Positions 1-7,705 of a stretch of 64,000 bases of DNA are shown here, in pieces (position 1 is the first letter of the stretch; each line of letters opens with the position of its first letter). Source of the DNA: Lewinellaceae bacterium. Lineage in GTDB: Bacteria > Bacteroidota > Bacteroidia > Chitinophagales > Saprospiraceae. The stretch spans positions 1 through 64,000 of the forward strand of contig JACJYN010000006.1 of assembly GCA_020636095.1 (NCBI GenBank), given 5' to 3'. The notes below the pieces were generated by a model, which saw only the letters and a program-made list of their open reading frames with translations, had not been told where the DNA came from and ran no database searches. Both the position numbers and the translations under genes were made by a program.

Positions 1-1
1 C

Positions 2-1606
2 CGTACCCGGACCATCGCTGCTCAGGCCGAAGAACTGAAAGCCTTGGACAAGGCCAAAACCCGATTCTTCTCCAACATCACCCACGAGTTCCGCACCCCG
101 CTGACCCTCATCATCGGCCCGCTGGAGCAGGCCATCGCTGAACAACCGCCGCCTACCATCTTCCGCCGCCGCCTGAACGGCGTCCTGAAAAATGCCCGCC
201 ACCTCCTGGGCCTGATCAACCAGATGCTCGACCTGTCCAAGATCGAAAGCGGGCGGTTGGAAATAGAGGTGTCGCGCGGAGACCTTGTTGCCTACACCAG
301 GGAATTGACAAACCGGTTTCAGCCCCTGGCCCGGAAAAAAGAACTGAGCCTGGCTTTCACCACCCACCAGGATAAATGGGAAACGCAGTTCGACAAAGAC
401 AAGTGGGACAAGATCGTGTACAACCTGCTTTTCAACGCAATAAAATTCACGCCGCCGGGCAATGCCGTCCAGGTGAGCCTGGCGAGTGCGCGGCAAAACG
501 GAGTGGAATTCATCCGGCTGGATGTGAAAGACACGGGCATCGGTATTGAACAGGAGCAGCTTGAACAAATCTTCGACCGGTTTTACCAGGGGGACAACTC
601 CTCGACCCGCGCCCAGGGCGGTACCGGCATCGGCCTGTCCCTGGTCAAAGAACTGGTGGAACTGCAGGGCGGCGAGATCCGGGTATCGAGCGAGGTGGGC
701 AAGGGCACCACCTTTGAGGTTTATCTGCCCGTTTTGGAAGGGGAGCAGGTACAGCCTTTGGATGCTGAACCTGCGCCGGAGCCAATTGCTCTTCCGGTAG
801 CTGAAGAAGAAATACCCGTCCCTCCCGCTCCGGTCTCCAGTTTCAGTGAGCAGCCAAAGTTGGAATTGCTCCTAATCGAAGACAATGCCGAAATGCGGGA
901 ATACATTCGCTATTGCATTGACACATCCCGGTACAACATTACGGAAGCCGCCGATGGCGAAGAGGGAATCGAAAAAGCCCTGGCCCTGACCCCCGACCTG
1001 ATCATCTCGGATGTGATGATGCCGAAAAAGAATGGCTTTGAAGTAGTAAAAGCCATCCGGGGCCATATCGGCACCTCCCACATACCCTTGATACTATTGA
1101 CAGCCAGAGCCTCTCTGGAAAGCCGCCTGGAGGGCTTGCGGCGGGGCGCCGACGCCTACCTCACCAAGCCGTTCAGCCCGCAGGAGCTGGCCCTGCGCAT
1201 CGAGAAGCTCATCGAGGTCCGCCGGTTGTTACAACAGCGGTATCAGAACGGCCTTCCGGCCGCCGGGGATGAAACCTACCAACAAGAAGACGAATTTATT
1301 TCCAGCCTCCGTAACCATATTGTGGAACGCCTCGACGAGCCCAACCTCGATGGCGATCATATCGGCCGGCACTTCGGGTTGAGCCGCTCCAGCCTGCACC
1401 GCAAGCTGAAAGCCCTCACCGATCAATCCATCAGCGAATTGGTGCGCACCATCCGCCTGAGCACGGCGCTGGAGTTGATACGGGAAGGGAAACTCAATAT
1501 TTCCGAGATTGCCTACCAAACGGGCTTTTCCTCCATCAGCGCTTTTTCGCGCGCTTTCAAAAGAGCTTATGGGAAAGCGCCTTCTGAAATGCGGGATTCC
1601 GGCTAA
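2..1606 (+). CDS. Hybrid two-component sensor kinase / response regulator / AraC-type regulator, 5'-truncated
   Basis: This is the 3' part of a one-protein two-component system; the reading frame is open to the window edge, so the sensor region is missing. In order it shows a HisKA dimerisation box (NITHEFRTPLTLI; phospho-acceptor His codon at about 83), a HATPase with its N box (LLFNAIKFTPPG), G1 box (DTGIGI) and G2 box (GGTGIGLSL) up to about 730, a linker rich in Pro and Glu, a receiver domain at about 860-1220 (IEDNAE, phospho-acceptor Asp in DLIISDVMMP, Lys in LTKPF), and an AraC/XylS helix-turn-helix domain at about 1300-1600 (SEIAYQTGFSSISAFSRAFK). In Bacteroidota such hybrids usually sense an extracellular or periplasmic ligand and regulate neighbouring genes. 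The target here is inferred only: the downstream repeat-protein gene is the nearest candidate. The family assignment is very secure; the ligand is unknown. Confidence 0.95.
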   Translation, partial: RTRTIAAQAEELKALDKAKTRFFSNITHEFRTPLTLIIGPLEQAIAEQPPPTIFRRRLNGVLKNARHLLGLINQMLDLSKIESGRLEIEVSRGDLVAYTRELTNRFQPLARKKELSLAFTTHQDKWETQFDKDKWDKIVYNLLFNAIKFTPPGNAVQVSLASARQNGVEFIRLDVKDTGIGIEQEQLEQIFDRFYQGDNSSTRAQGGTGIGLSLVKELVELQGGEIRVSSEVGKGTTFEVYLPVLEGEQVQPLDAEPAPEPIALPVAEEEIPVPPAPVSSFSEQPKLELLLIEDNAEMREYIRYCIDTSRYNITEAADGEEGIEKALALTPDLIISDVMMPKKNGFEVVKAIRGHIGTSHIPLILLTARASLESRLEGLRRGADAYLTKPFSPQELALRIEKLIEVRRLLQQRYQNGLPAAGDETYQQEDEFISSLRNHIVERLDEPNLDGDHIGRHFGLSRSSLHRKLKALTDQSISELVRTIRLSTALELIREGKLNISEIAYQTGFSSISAFSRAFKRAYGKAPSEMRDSG

Positions 1607-1624
1607 ATGACATTCAGCACAAAA

Positions 1625-1640
1625 TGTCAAACATTTGACA
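1625..1640. promoter_or_regulatory. TGTCAAA-CA-TTTGACA dyad, possible operator
   Basis: A perfect 7-bp inverted repeat with a 2-bp spacer lies 19 bp after the stop codon of the AraC-type hybrid regulator and upstream of the repeat-protein gene. The TGTCAAA half-site recurs at 1720-1726 and 2695-2701, at equivalent places in the two duplicated upstream regions. A binding site for the adjacent regulator is a guess from position and symmetry only. Confidence 0.35.
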
Positions 1641-1820
1641 CGTGAGGCCAAATGCCTCCGCCCGGTTTTACAGTCCCGGCATCCTGAAAATTTCCGAAAA
1701 GAACAAGGTTGAAACGAAATGTCAAATCATTGGAACCGGAGGGAAAACCTCTTTGCACCGGGCTCCGCACCTTTGCACCGTTGGCCTGATATTCAAAATC
1801 AGGATGTTGTAACCTAAATT
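1641..1820 (+). repeat. 180-bp upstream region, copy A
   Basis: This intergenic segment is repeated at 2616-2795 with roughly nine in ten bases identical by eye. Each copy lies just before a small gene, ending about 25 bp before the start codon. Both keep a CACCTTTG box, a relaxed match to the Bacteroidota -7 consensus TAnnTTTG, and downstream of it a small hairpin (CCTGAT, 7-nt loop, ATCAGG). This suggests a duplicated promoter/leader that co-regulates the two genes. Confidence 0.8.
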
Positions 1821-1845
1821 GTCCAAATTGTAAAATTTTTGAAAA

Positions 1846-2379
1846 ATGAAAAAATTAGCACTTTTATTAGGAATCTATGTGTTTATCGGAGGTATGGCCG
1901 AAGCAGATGCACAATGCCGGGTGTATGAAAAGGTCAGTGGGATAAACTATAGCGGAAACCCGGACGGGGGTAAGCATATAGCCACCATATCCAATGGCCG
2001 GGTGTATGAAAAGGTCAGTGGGATAAACTATAGCGGAAACCCGGACGGGGGCAAGCATTTGGCCACCATATCCAATGGCCGGGTGTATGAAAAGGTCAGT
2101 GGGATAAACTATAGCGGAAATCCGGACGGGGGCAAGCATATAGCTACCATATCCAATGGCCGGGTGTATGAAAAGGTCAGTGGGATAAACTATAGTGGAA
2201 ACCCGGACGGGGGTAAGCATATAGCCACCATAAGCAATGACAGAGGGTATGAAAAGGTCAGTGGGATAAACTATAGCGGAAACCCGGACGGGGGTAAGCA
2301 TGTGATCACCACCTCGGGATGCGATGCCACGCAAACAGCGGCGGGAGTAGCAGCCTATCTTTTGATCATTAGGGAATAA
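1846..2379 (+). CDS. Secreted protein of five near-identical 27-residue repeats
   Basis: A 177-residue protein of unrecognised family. It begins with a Sec signal peptide (MKKLALLLGIYVFIGG, cleavage probably after the Ala of ADA-QC). It then consists of five tandem copies of a 27-residue unit (81 bp at DNA level, first unit at about 1918) with the pattern GRVYEKVSGINYSGNPDGG followed by KHIATISN. The units are almost identical in nucleotides, so the array is recent or kept homogeneous. The last copy diverges into a short Cys-containing tail (CDATQTAAGVAAYLLIIRE). A single Cys precedes the array and one follows it. No T9SS domain is present. The start ATG fits the signal peptide. The upstream 180 bp is shared with the HPr-like gene at 2819. 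A surface or matrix repeat peptide is plausible, but no function can be assigned. Confidence 0.75.
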   Translation: MKKLALLLGIYVFIGGMAEADAQCRVYEKVSGINYSGNPDGGKHIATISNGRVYEKVSGINYSGNPDGGKHLATISNGRVYEKVSGINYSGNPDGGKHIATISNGRVYEKVSGINYSGNPDGGKHIATISNDRGYEKVSGINYSGNPDGGKHVITTSGCDATQTAAGVAAYLLIIRE

Positions 2380-2615
2380 GTTGGCGCCCGAGCTGGGCTG
2401 TCGGGGCGCAATGTATTTCACTCCATTCCCCGCCTGCCTGGCTCGTTTCGGCCTGGGGCCGTATGCGGCCTTGGGCGCCGGGCCCTCCCTGGCTGCCGAA
2501 GCATTGCGAAGGCATGCCGCCTAGCCTGTTTACACCTTCATTCTCCGTATAGGCCGGGGAGCGCCCGGTTACAACCGGCACTGGTTCCGTTTTTCAGGTA
2601 AAAAACGGGGCAAAC
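2380..2615. other. GC-rich intergenic stretch without a gene
   Basis: No convincing coding region on either strand. The stretch is clearly more GC-rich than the HPr-like gene that follows and holds only short GC-rich dyads. The antisense frame across it has no recognisable protein features. Confidence 0.5.
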
Positions 2616-2795
2616 CGTGAGGCCAAATGCCTCCGCCCGGTTTTACAGGCCCGGCATCCTGAAAATTTCCGAAAAGAACAAGGTTGAAACGAGATGTCAA
2701 ATCATTGGCACAGGAGGTAAAAACGCTGTGAACCGGGCTCCGCACCTTTGCAGCGTTGGCCTGATATTCAAAATCAGGATGTTATAACCAAAATT
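2616..2795 (+). repeat. 180-bp upstream region, copy B
   Basis: Second copy of the segment at 1641-1820, here directly upstream of the HPr-like gene. The CACCTTTG box, the TGTCAAATCATTGG stretch and the leader hairpin are all conserved. The main differences cluster between the TGTCAAA motif and the box. Confidence 0.8.
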
Positions 2796-2818
2796 ATTCA
2801 CTTTTAAAATCAATAATT

Positions 2819-3073
2819 ATGAGTTACGTAAAAGAGGCGCAAATTAATTGTAACCTTGGAACAATTGCTGCTGCTGAGTTAGTTAAAAAGGCAAAAGGGT
2901 TTGATGCTGATATCGTCTTAACTGCTCACGGAAAAAGTGCTAATGCAAAAAATTTATATGAGGTAGAAAAGCTTGGAATCGTTTCAGGAAATATTATCAC
3001 CATATCTGCTGATGGCCCACAAGCTCAACAAGCTGTGGATCACCTGTATGCCTTTATCAATCAGTTGCAATAA
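2819..3073 (+). CDS. HPr-like phosphocarrier-fold protein lacking both phosphorylation sites
   Basis: An 84-residue protein whose length and pattern match HPr (PtsH), the His-phosphorylated carrier of the sugar phosphotransferase system. Recognisable are the first helix (AAAELVKKAKGFDADIVL), the strand AHGKSANAKNLYEVEKLGI (compare GKxVNAKSIxxVxxLGA in HPr), and ITISADGPQAQQAVDHL. The active-site loop that normally reads LHARPA is NLGTIAAAE, so the catalytic His15 is absent, and the regulatory Ser46 position is Asn. Phosphotransfer therefore looks impossible, and a binding or regulatory role is more likely. The gene is markedly AT-rich with A/T-ending codons, unlike its neighbours, which may mean recent acquisition or high expression. 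It has its own upstream region (copy B). Confidence 0.75.
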   Translation: MSYVKEAQINCNLGTIAAAELVKKAKGFDADIVLTAHGKSANAKNLYEVEKLGIVSGNIITISADGPQAQQAVDHLYAFINQLQ

Positions 3074-3198
3074 AAATTAAATAGTTTTCTCTCCCCACCG
3101 AGTCTCCGTAGGGAATCGGTGGAATGAGGGTCTCGCCTTCTTTCTTTTTGAATGCCCCAGGTACGGGCCAATATGATACCCATCAAAAGCAGCAAGCC

Positions 3199-3468
3199 AT
3201 GGGCCAACAGGAAATTTCAAACGCCGTCCGCTCCATTTTCACGGAGCATTTTGACATCGGCCCTGATGGTTTCGACTGGCCCCGGCCCCTGGAGGAATTG
3301 GACGAACGGTTCAAGCTCTTAGGCAACCTGGTGTTTCTGGAGCAATTGCTGTAGAAGGAATTTCATAAAGAGGTCCTCGTACTCGAAAATATCTGTACCG
3401 CTTTTCACACACCGGCCTACATTTTGGAGCTGGTGGCCAATAACGAACTTAAAAACAGTTTACCATGA
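3199..3468 (+). pseudogene. Carrier-protein-like gene interrupted by an in-frame TAG
   Basis: From ATG 3199 the frame reads MGQQEISNAVRSIFTEHFDI and on to LEQLL, then meets TAG at 3352-3354. The same frame continues without another stop (KEFHKEVLVLENICTAFHTP and on to NNELKNSLP) to TGA at 3466-3468, which overlaps the next gene's ATG by 4 bp (ATGA). That junction is typical of translational coupling, so the intact gene was probably about 89 codons. The hydrophobic pattern resembles an acyl/peptidyl carrier protein (helix I, a helix II like LGNLVFLEQLLxKEF, then TPAYILELV), but the phosphopantetheine Ser of the DSL motif is missing. It is either a decayed carrier protein or, less likely, a read-through gene. 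A start at 3124 would add 25 unconvincing residues. Confidence 0.5.
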
Positions 3469-4592
3469 AAATGTTATTCATCAACAGCCGGGGCCACTGG
3501 CGCAACGGCTGGCTCACCAGCCCGGAAGAACTGCGAATAGCCACAGGCGTGCTGCGTAAAGCCGGCATGGAGGTGGAAACCACCGAGGTGGAAAGCGTTC
3601 CTCAACTGGAAAAAGTACTGGATGAAATATCACCGGACACCCTTCTGTGGCCCAACGCCTATTACGTCAATGCCGGCGCGGGCAAAGCCGTTTGGTTAAA
3701 CGATTACATCGAGGAGCGGCAATTGTCGTTTTTGGGGTCCAGCGCCAAAACGCTCCGAACGGTTTTGGAAAAGGACGCCTGCCAGGCCGTGCTGCGGGAA
3801 AATGGGCTGCCTATCCCTTCGTTCACAGTCATTAGCCGGGAAAATGTTTCGGAAATGGCACAGCTTCTTTCAGAGAGCGATATCGGCTTTCCGCTGGTGC
3901 TGAAGCCCACCGCCGAGTCGGGCAGCGTAGGCGTAGTTATGGCCAGGCATGCGGAGGAAGCCAAATGGCAGGCCAGGCAAATCCTGGCGGATTTCCCGCT
4001 CAGCAACGTCATCATCGAAGAATTCCTGCCCAGCGACGACATCACCTGCGGCTTTCTGCAACTGGGCGAAGAGGTGATGCTGCTGCCCACCGCCTACATC
4101 GTCAAAAGCGCAGCCGGCAAAACCAATATCCTCAGCCGAAAAGAACGGCTGCGCCCCTGGGACGATGAGGATAAGATGCAGCCGTACATTACGGATGAAA
4201 CCATCCTGGAACAACTAAAAACGCACATTCCTTCCATTGCTGCGGCTCTGAACATTCAGAGCATCACTCGCATCGACGGGCGGCTGGATGGGAACGGGAC
4301 GCTTCGATTTTTCGACGTCAACGGCCTACCGGCCCTCTGCTTCCCGGAGGCGGTGATGGTGAAGCAGTGTTTTACCTGCTTCCCGGAGTATTCGCAGATG
4401 GCCGTTTTCGAGGGGCTTATCCACACCGTTGTTCATCAGGCGCTGTTGCAATATGACATGGAGGCGCCGGAGGCGATGCGGCGGCACAACCTGTTCACGA
4501 TGGATAGCAGCCTGGTGATCAAAGGCGAAGCGGTGGAAGGAGGAATTATACAGCAGGCCCTTCACCACGTTTTCAGCACCTCAAAATCCTGA
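3465..4592 (+). CDS. ATP-grasp ligase, D-Ala-D-Ala ligase-like
   Basis: A 375-residue ATP-grasp enzyme, a family that activates a carboxylate as acyl phosphate and joins it to an amine. Visible are a preATP-grasp N-terminal domain (MKMLFINSRGHWRNGWLTSP, then a region like FLGSSAKTLRTVLEKD), the ATP-binding loop FPLVLKPTAESGSVGVV near residues 142-158, the strand IIEEFLPSDDITCGF, and the metal-binding end RIDGRLDGNGTLRFFDVNGLP near residues 269-289. The fold and the order of motifs follow Ddl, but it is not a cell-wall Ddl by context. It overlaps the broken carrier-like gene by 4 bp and heads a co-directional run with carbamoyltransferase and PLP enzymes, so an amide- or peptide-bond-forming role in a small-molecule pathway is inferred. 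The substrate is unknown. Confidence 0.85.
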   Translation: MKMLFINSRGHWRNGWLTSPEELRIATGVLRKAGMEVETTEVESVPQLEKVLDEISPDTLLWPNAYYVNAGAGKAVWLNDYIEERQLSFLGSSAKTLRTVLEKDACQAVLRENGLPIPSFTVISRENVSEMAQLLSESDIGFPLVLKPTAESGSVGVVMARHAEEAKWQARQILADFPLSNVIIEEFLPSDDITCGFLQLGEEVMLLPTAYIVKSAAGKTNILSRKERLRPWDDEDKMQPYITDETILEQLKTHIPSIAAALNIQSITRIDGRLDGNGTLRFFDVNGLPALCFPEAVMVKQCFTCFPEYSQMAVFEGLIHTVVHQALLQYDMEAPEAMRRHNLFTMDSSLVIKGEAVEGGIIQQALHHVFSTSKS

Positions 4593-4636
4593 TTATCGGC
4601 ATTCAGCGAATACGGAACAAATTATCATCATTTATT

Positions 4637-7393
4637 ATGCTGACTAACTTCAGACAATTGACCCAATACGATGAAGAACTCGGGCATAAATACATACCCG
4701 ATCAAACTGCCTGTATGCGATACGGAAACCGGAGTTATTTGGTACAAACCGATAAGAACGGTTTCCGGAATTCGGGCCGGAATGTAGAGGGAGAGGTAAA
4801 TATCCTTTTTTTAGGAGATTCTTACACGGCTGGATACGGCGTGAACAATTCCGACCGGTTTACGGAGATTATAGAATCCGAATATGATTGTAAAGTCACT
4901 AATCTGGCGGTCAACGGCTATGGCGTCGACCAGCAGGTATTAGCCTACAAAAAGTATGCTAAGGAAATTGAACATGACCTGATCATTTTTATGCCTTGGC
5001 TAGATGATCTGACCAGGTCTTGCCTGAAAGCAAGAATGGGATTTGAAAGAAGCACGGGAAGGAAGGTCTTAATACCAAAACCTTATTTTACGTTGGTCAA
5101 CGGGCAATTGGAACTTCAAAATATTCCCGTCCCCAAAGAAAGAAAGTTGTATGAACAGGCCGGCACGCCAGGCGAAAACGAAGAAAAAATAAATAGAACA
5201 AACGGACACCTCCTATTTCCCCAATATGGTTCGGCGGCCTCTCCGGAATGGAAAGTTAATACGCCGATAATAAATCTACTCAAGGAATTAAAGCAAGAAA
5301 AGCCATTGCTTATTCTTCCTTTGCCCATGAATGCATCGGTCATCGCCAAAGAACCGCCTGTCCATATACCTCTTTTTAAGCAGTTCGAGGATGAAAACAC
5401 CTTTGTATATGACTTGAGCAGTATATTACAAGAAAATTATGACTATAAAACGGAGTCTGTCTATTTGAAAATCTGTAGGCATTTTTCCAAAGAGGGGCAT
5501 CAACTGGTGGCCCGGGAATTGGGCCGGATTTTACAAGAGAAGTTTAAATTAAAAAAGAGAAGGAAGCCGCTTAAAAATTCAATTGAAGGTACCTGCGTAT
5601 TGGGGATTTCCTGCTTTTATCATGATTCTGCTGCTTGTTTGATCCGTAACGGTGAAATTATTGCAGCTGCACAAGAGGAGCGGTTTACCCGTGTAAAGCA
5701 CGACAAATCATTTCCATTAAATGCGTTGAATTATTGTCTGGAAGCCGGCAGGATCTCCGTCAATGATCTGGAAGCGATTGTTTATTATGATTACGAATCC
5801 TGGACCATTGAACGGGTGCTGCATAATGCACATCAGCTGGGCCCCGATGGAGAAGCCTTCTGGCAACTGGCCAGGCAAAGCCTTTACAAAAAATTGAAGC
5901 TGCCCAAAATAATCAGGAACAGAACCAGCTATACGGGTGCGATCTACAAAACCCAGCATCATATTTCCCATGCCGCCGGCGCCTATTTTCCTTCTCCTTT
6001 TAATGAAGCGGCCGTTTTGATCATTGATGGAGTAGGCGAGCATGCCTGCGCCACTATCGCCAAAGGCCATGGCAGCCATATAGAGGTGCTGAAACAGCAG
6101 TTCTACCCTCATTCCCTCGGCTTGTTGTATTCGGCATTCACCTATTTTACCGGATTCAGAGTAAACTCAGGCGAATACAAACTGATGGGTTTGGCGCCTT
6201 TCGGCGAACCTGTTTATTACGATACCATCGTAGAGCATCTAATTTCCATAAAGGAAGACGGTTCTATCCGGTTGGCCCTGGAATATTTCGATTTCCAGAA
6301 AGGGGAAAAGATGACAGGCGATAAATTTGACAGGCTGTTCGGCGGGCCGCCCCGGCAACCGGAATCCCCCATCACCAGAAGGGAAATGGATATGGCCGCC
6401 TCCATTCAGAAGGTGACGGAAGAGATCGTCATCAAAATGGCGAATCATGCCTTTGAATTAACCGGCTCGGACAACCTGGCCATGGCGGGTGGAGTGGCAC
6501 TCAACTGTGTGGCCAACGGGCGCTTGTTCGATGAAACGCCCTTCAGGGAGTTTTATTTCCAGCCGGCCGCCGGAGACGCCGGCGGCGCTTTGGGATGCGC
6601 CTTGTCCTGGTATTATGAAAATTATCCGCAGGTGGACAAAAAAGCCGCTGAAAAGGAATCGGTTCTCCTAGGCCCTTCCTTTTCTCCGGAAGAGATCGGC
6701 GCCTTTGTAAATTCAGGAGATTTTCCGCACCACGGTTTTGCGGCGGGCAAAAGGGGGGAAACCATCGCTCAGTGGCTTTATGAAGACAAAGTGGTAGGCT
6801 ATTTTGACGGAAGGATGGAGTTTGGCCCCCGTGCCCTGGGCGCCAGGTCCATCCTGGGCAACCCGCTGAACCCGGAAATGCAGTCGAAGCTCAACCTGAA
6901 GATAAAATACAGAGAATCTTTCCGGCCATTTGCTCCCATCTTTAAGGAAGAACGGACGTCCGATTACTTCGATTTCGCTCGCCCAAGCCCACATATGCTG
7001 ATCGTCAGAAAAGTCAGGGAATCCTTGCTGAAGCCTCGGAACGAAATGGCAGGCGAAGACCTGATCAGCACAATCAACCAGGTGAGAAGTGAAATACCCG
7101 CCATCACACATGTCGATAATTCTGCCCGCCTCCAATCGGTCAACCCCCGGCAAAACAGGCGGATGTATGAGGTACTGGATCAATTCGAAAAGCTTACGGG
7201 AAAAGGCATTCTGATCAACACTTCCTTCAATGTGAGAGGGGAGCCTATCGTGTGTACGCCCCAGGATGCCTACCGTTGTTTTATGCGGACGGAAATGGAC
7301 GTGCTCGTTTTAGGGGATCTTTATTTAATAAAGGAAGAACAGCCTGCTTTCCATGAGGCAATGGACTGGCGGGAGCATTTTGTACTGGACTGA
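4637..7393 (+). CDS. SGNH-hydrolase / NodU-type carbamoyltransferase fusion
   Basis: A 918-residue two-domain protein. Residues 1-300 look like an SGNH/GDSL-type esterase or acyltransferase: LFLGDSYTAGYGV (nucleophile Ser62), NGYG at 93-96, and a block-V-like HFSKEGH near 280. From residue 320 it is a complete carbamoyltransferase of the NodU/CmcH family: GISCFYHDSAACLI, AAAQEERFTRVKHD, HHISHAAGAYFPSPF, LIIDGVGEHA, YKLMGLAPFG, AMAGGVALNCVANG, then the C-terminal domain (FGPRALGARSILGNP, SFRPFAPIF, INTSFNVRGEPIVCTP). These enzymes transfer carbamoyl from carbamoyl phosphate, via an adenylate, to a hydroxyl. The reading frame is continuous across the junction, with a basic linker (KLKKRRKPLK). 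An SGNH domain that adds or removes an acyl group on the same product is inferred. Confidence 0.9.
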   Translation: MLTNFRQLTQYDEELGHKYIPDQTACMRYGNRSYLVQTDKNGFRNSGRNVEGEVNILFLGDSYTAGYGVNNSDRFTEIIESEYDCKVTNLAVNGYGVDQQVLAYKKYAKEIEHDLIIFMPWLDDLTRSCLKARMGFERSTGRKVLIPKPYFTLVNGQLELQNIPVPKERKLYEQAGTPGENEEKINRTNGHLLFPQYGSAASPEWKVNTPIINLLKELKQEKPLLILPLPMNASVIAKEPPVHIPLFKQFEDENTFVYDLSSILQENYDYKTESVYLKICRHFSKEGHQLVARELGRILQEKFKLKKRRKPLKNSIEGTCVLGISCFYHDSAACLIRNGEIIAAAQEERFTRVKHDKSFPLNALNYCLEAGRISVNDLEAIVYYDYESWTIERVLHNAHQLGPDGEAFWQLARQSLYKKLKLPKIIRNRTSYTGAIYKTQHHISHAAGAYFPSPFNEAAVLIIDGVGEHACATIAKGHGSHIEVLKQQFYPHSLGLLYSAFTYFTGFRVNSGEYKLMGLAPFGEPVYYDTIVEHLISIKEDGSIRLALEYFDFQKGEKMTGDKFDRLFGGPPRQPESPITRREMDMAASIQKVTEEIVIKMANHAFELTGSDNLAMAGGVALNCVANGRLFDETPFREFYFQPAAGDAGGALGCALSWYYENYPQVDKKAAEKESVLLGPSFSPEEIGAFVNSGDFPHHGFAAGKRGETIAQWLYEDKVVGYFDGRMEFGPRALGARSILGNPLNPEMQSKLNLKIKYRESFRPFAPIFKEERTSDYFDFARPSPHMLIVRKVRESLLKPRNEMAGEDLISTINQVRSEIPAITHVDNSARLQSVNPRQNRRMYEVLDQFEKLTGKGILINTSFNVRGEPIVCTPQDAYRCFMRTEMDVLVLGDLYLIKEEQPAFHEAMDWREHFVLD

Positions 7394-7406
7394 AAATCTC
7401 TAGACT

Positions 7407-7694
7407 ATGTATTTCGAATTAGACAAAGCAAGCAGTTCCTATTACATCGATTACGAGAAGGAAACGCCCTATTCCATCTCTGCTGCGCCCATTGAAACGG
7501 ATGATCCACTGGAACTGGCGGCTTCTGTTTTAGCAGAATTTTCCCATTCGACGCCTGAAGAGAAAGCCTTGTTCAGGCCCATTCTGGAAGCCTGGCTGCT
7601 CGGGGCTGATGAACGGGAATTCATTTTCAGTGAGGAACACCTGCTCAGTAAAAAAGCAGAGGAGGTGCTGCATTGGGTTTATGAAATGTTTTGA
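7407..7694 (+). CDS. Small acidic protein of unknown function in the biosynthetic cluster
   Basis: A 95-residue acidic protein with no signal peptide, no membrane segment and no family I recognise. It starts MYFELDKASSSYYIDYEKET; the rest is predicted helical (DPLELAASVLAEF, KALFRPILEAWLLG, LLSKKAEEVLHWVYEMF). It lies 13 bp after the carbamoyltransferase and 11 bp before the PLP decarboxylase, so it is surely co-transcribed and probably serves the same pathway, perhaps as a small partner of one of these enzymes. Coding status is supported by the tight spacing and codon pattern; function is unknown. Confidence 0.65.
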   Translation: MYFELDKASSSYYIDYEKETPYSISAAPIETDDPLELAASVLAEFSHSTPEEKALFRPILEAWLLGADEREFIFSEEHLLSKKAEEVLHWVYEMF

Positions 7695-7705
7695 ATTGAA
7701 GCATT

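Noticed and set aside
1846..4592. Multi-core RiPP (graspetide-like) precursor with the ATP-grasp gene as its ligase
   Set aside because: The repeat protein has a Sec signal peptide, two genes and its own promoter lie between, and the ATP-grasp enzyme is Ddl-like, not of the graspetide-ligase type.
3465..4592. Cell-wall D-Ala-D-Ala ligase (ddl)
   Set aside because: Motifs are related but the context is a biosynthetic cluster with no cell-wall genes, so no gene symbol was given.
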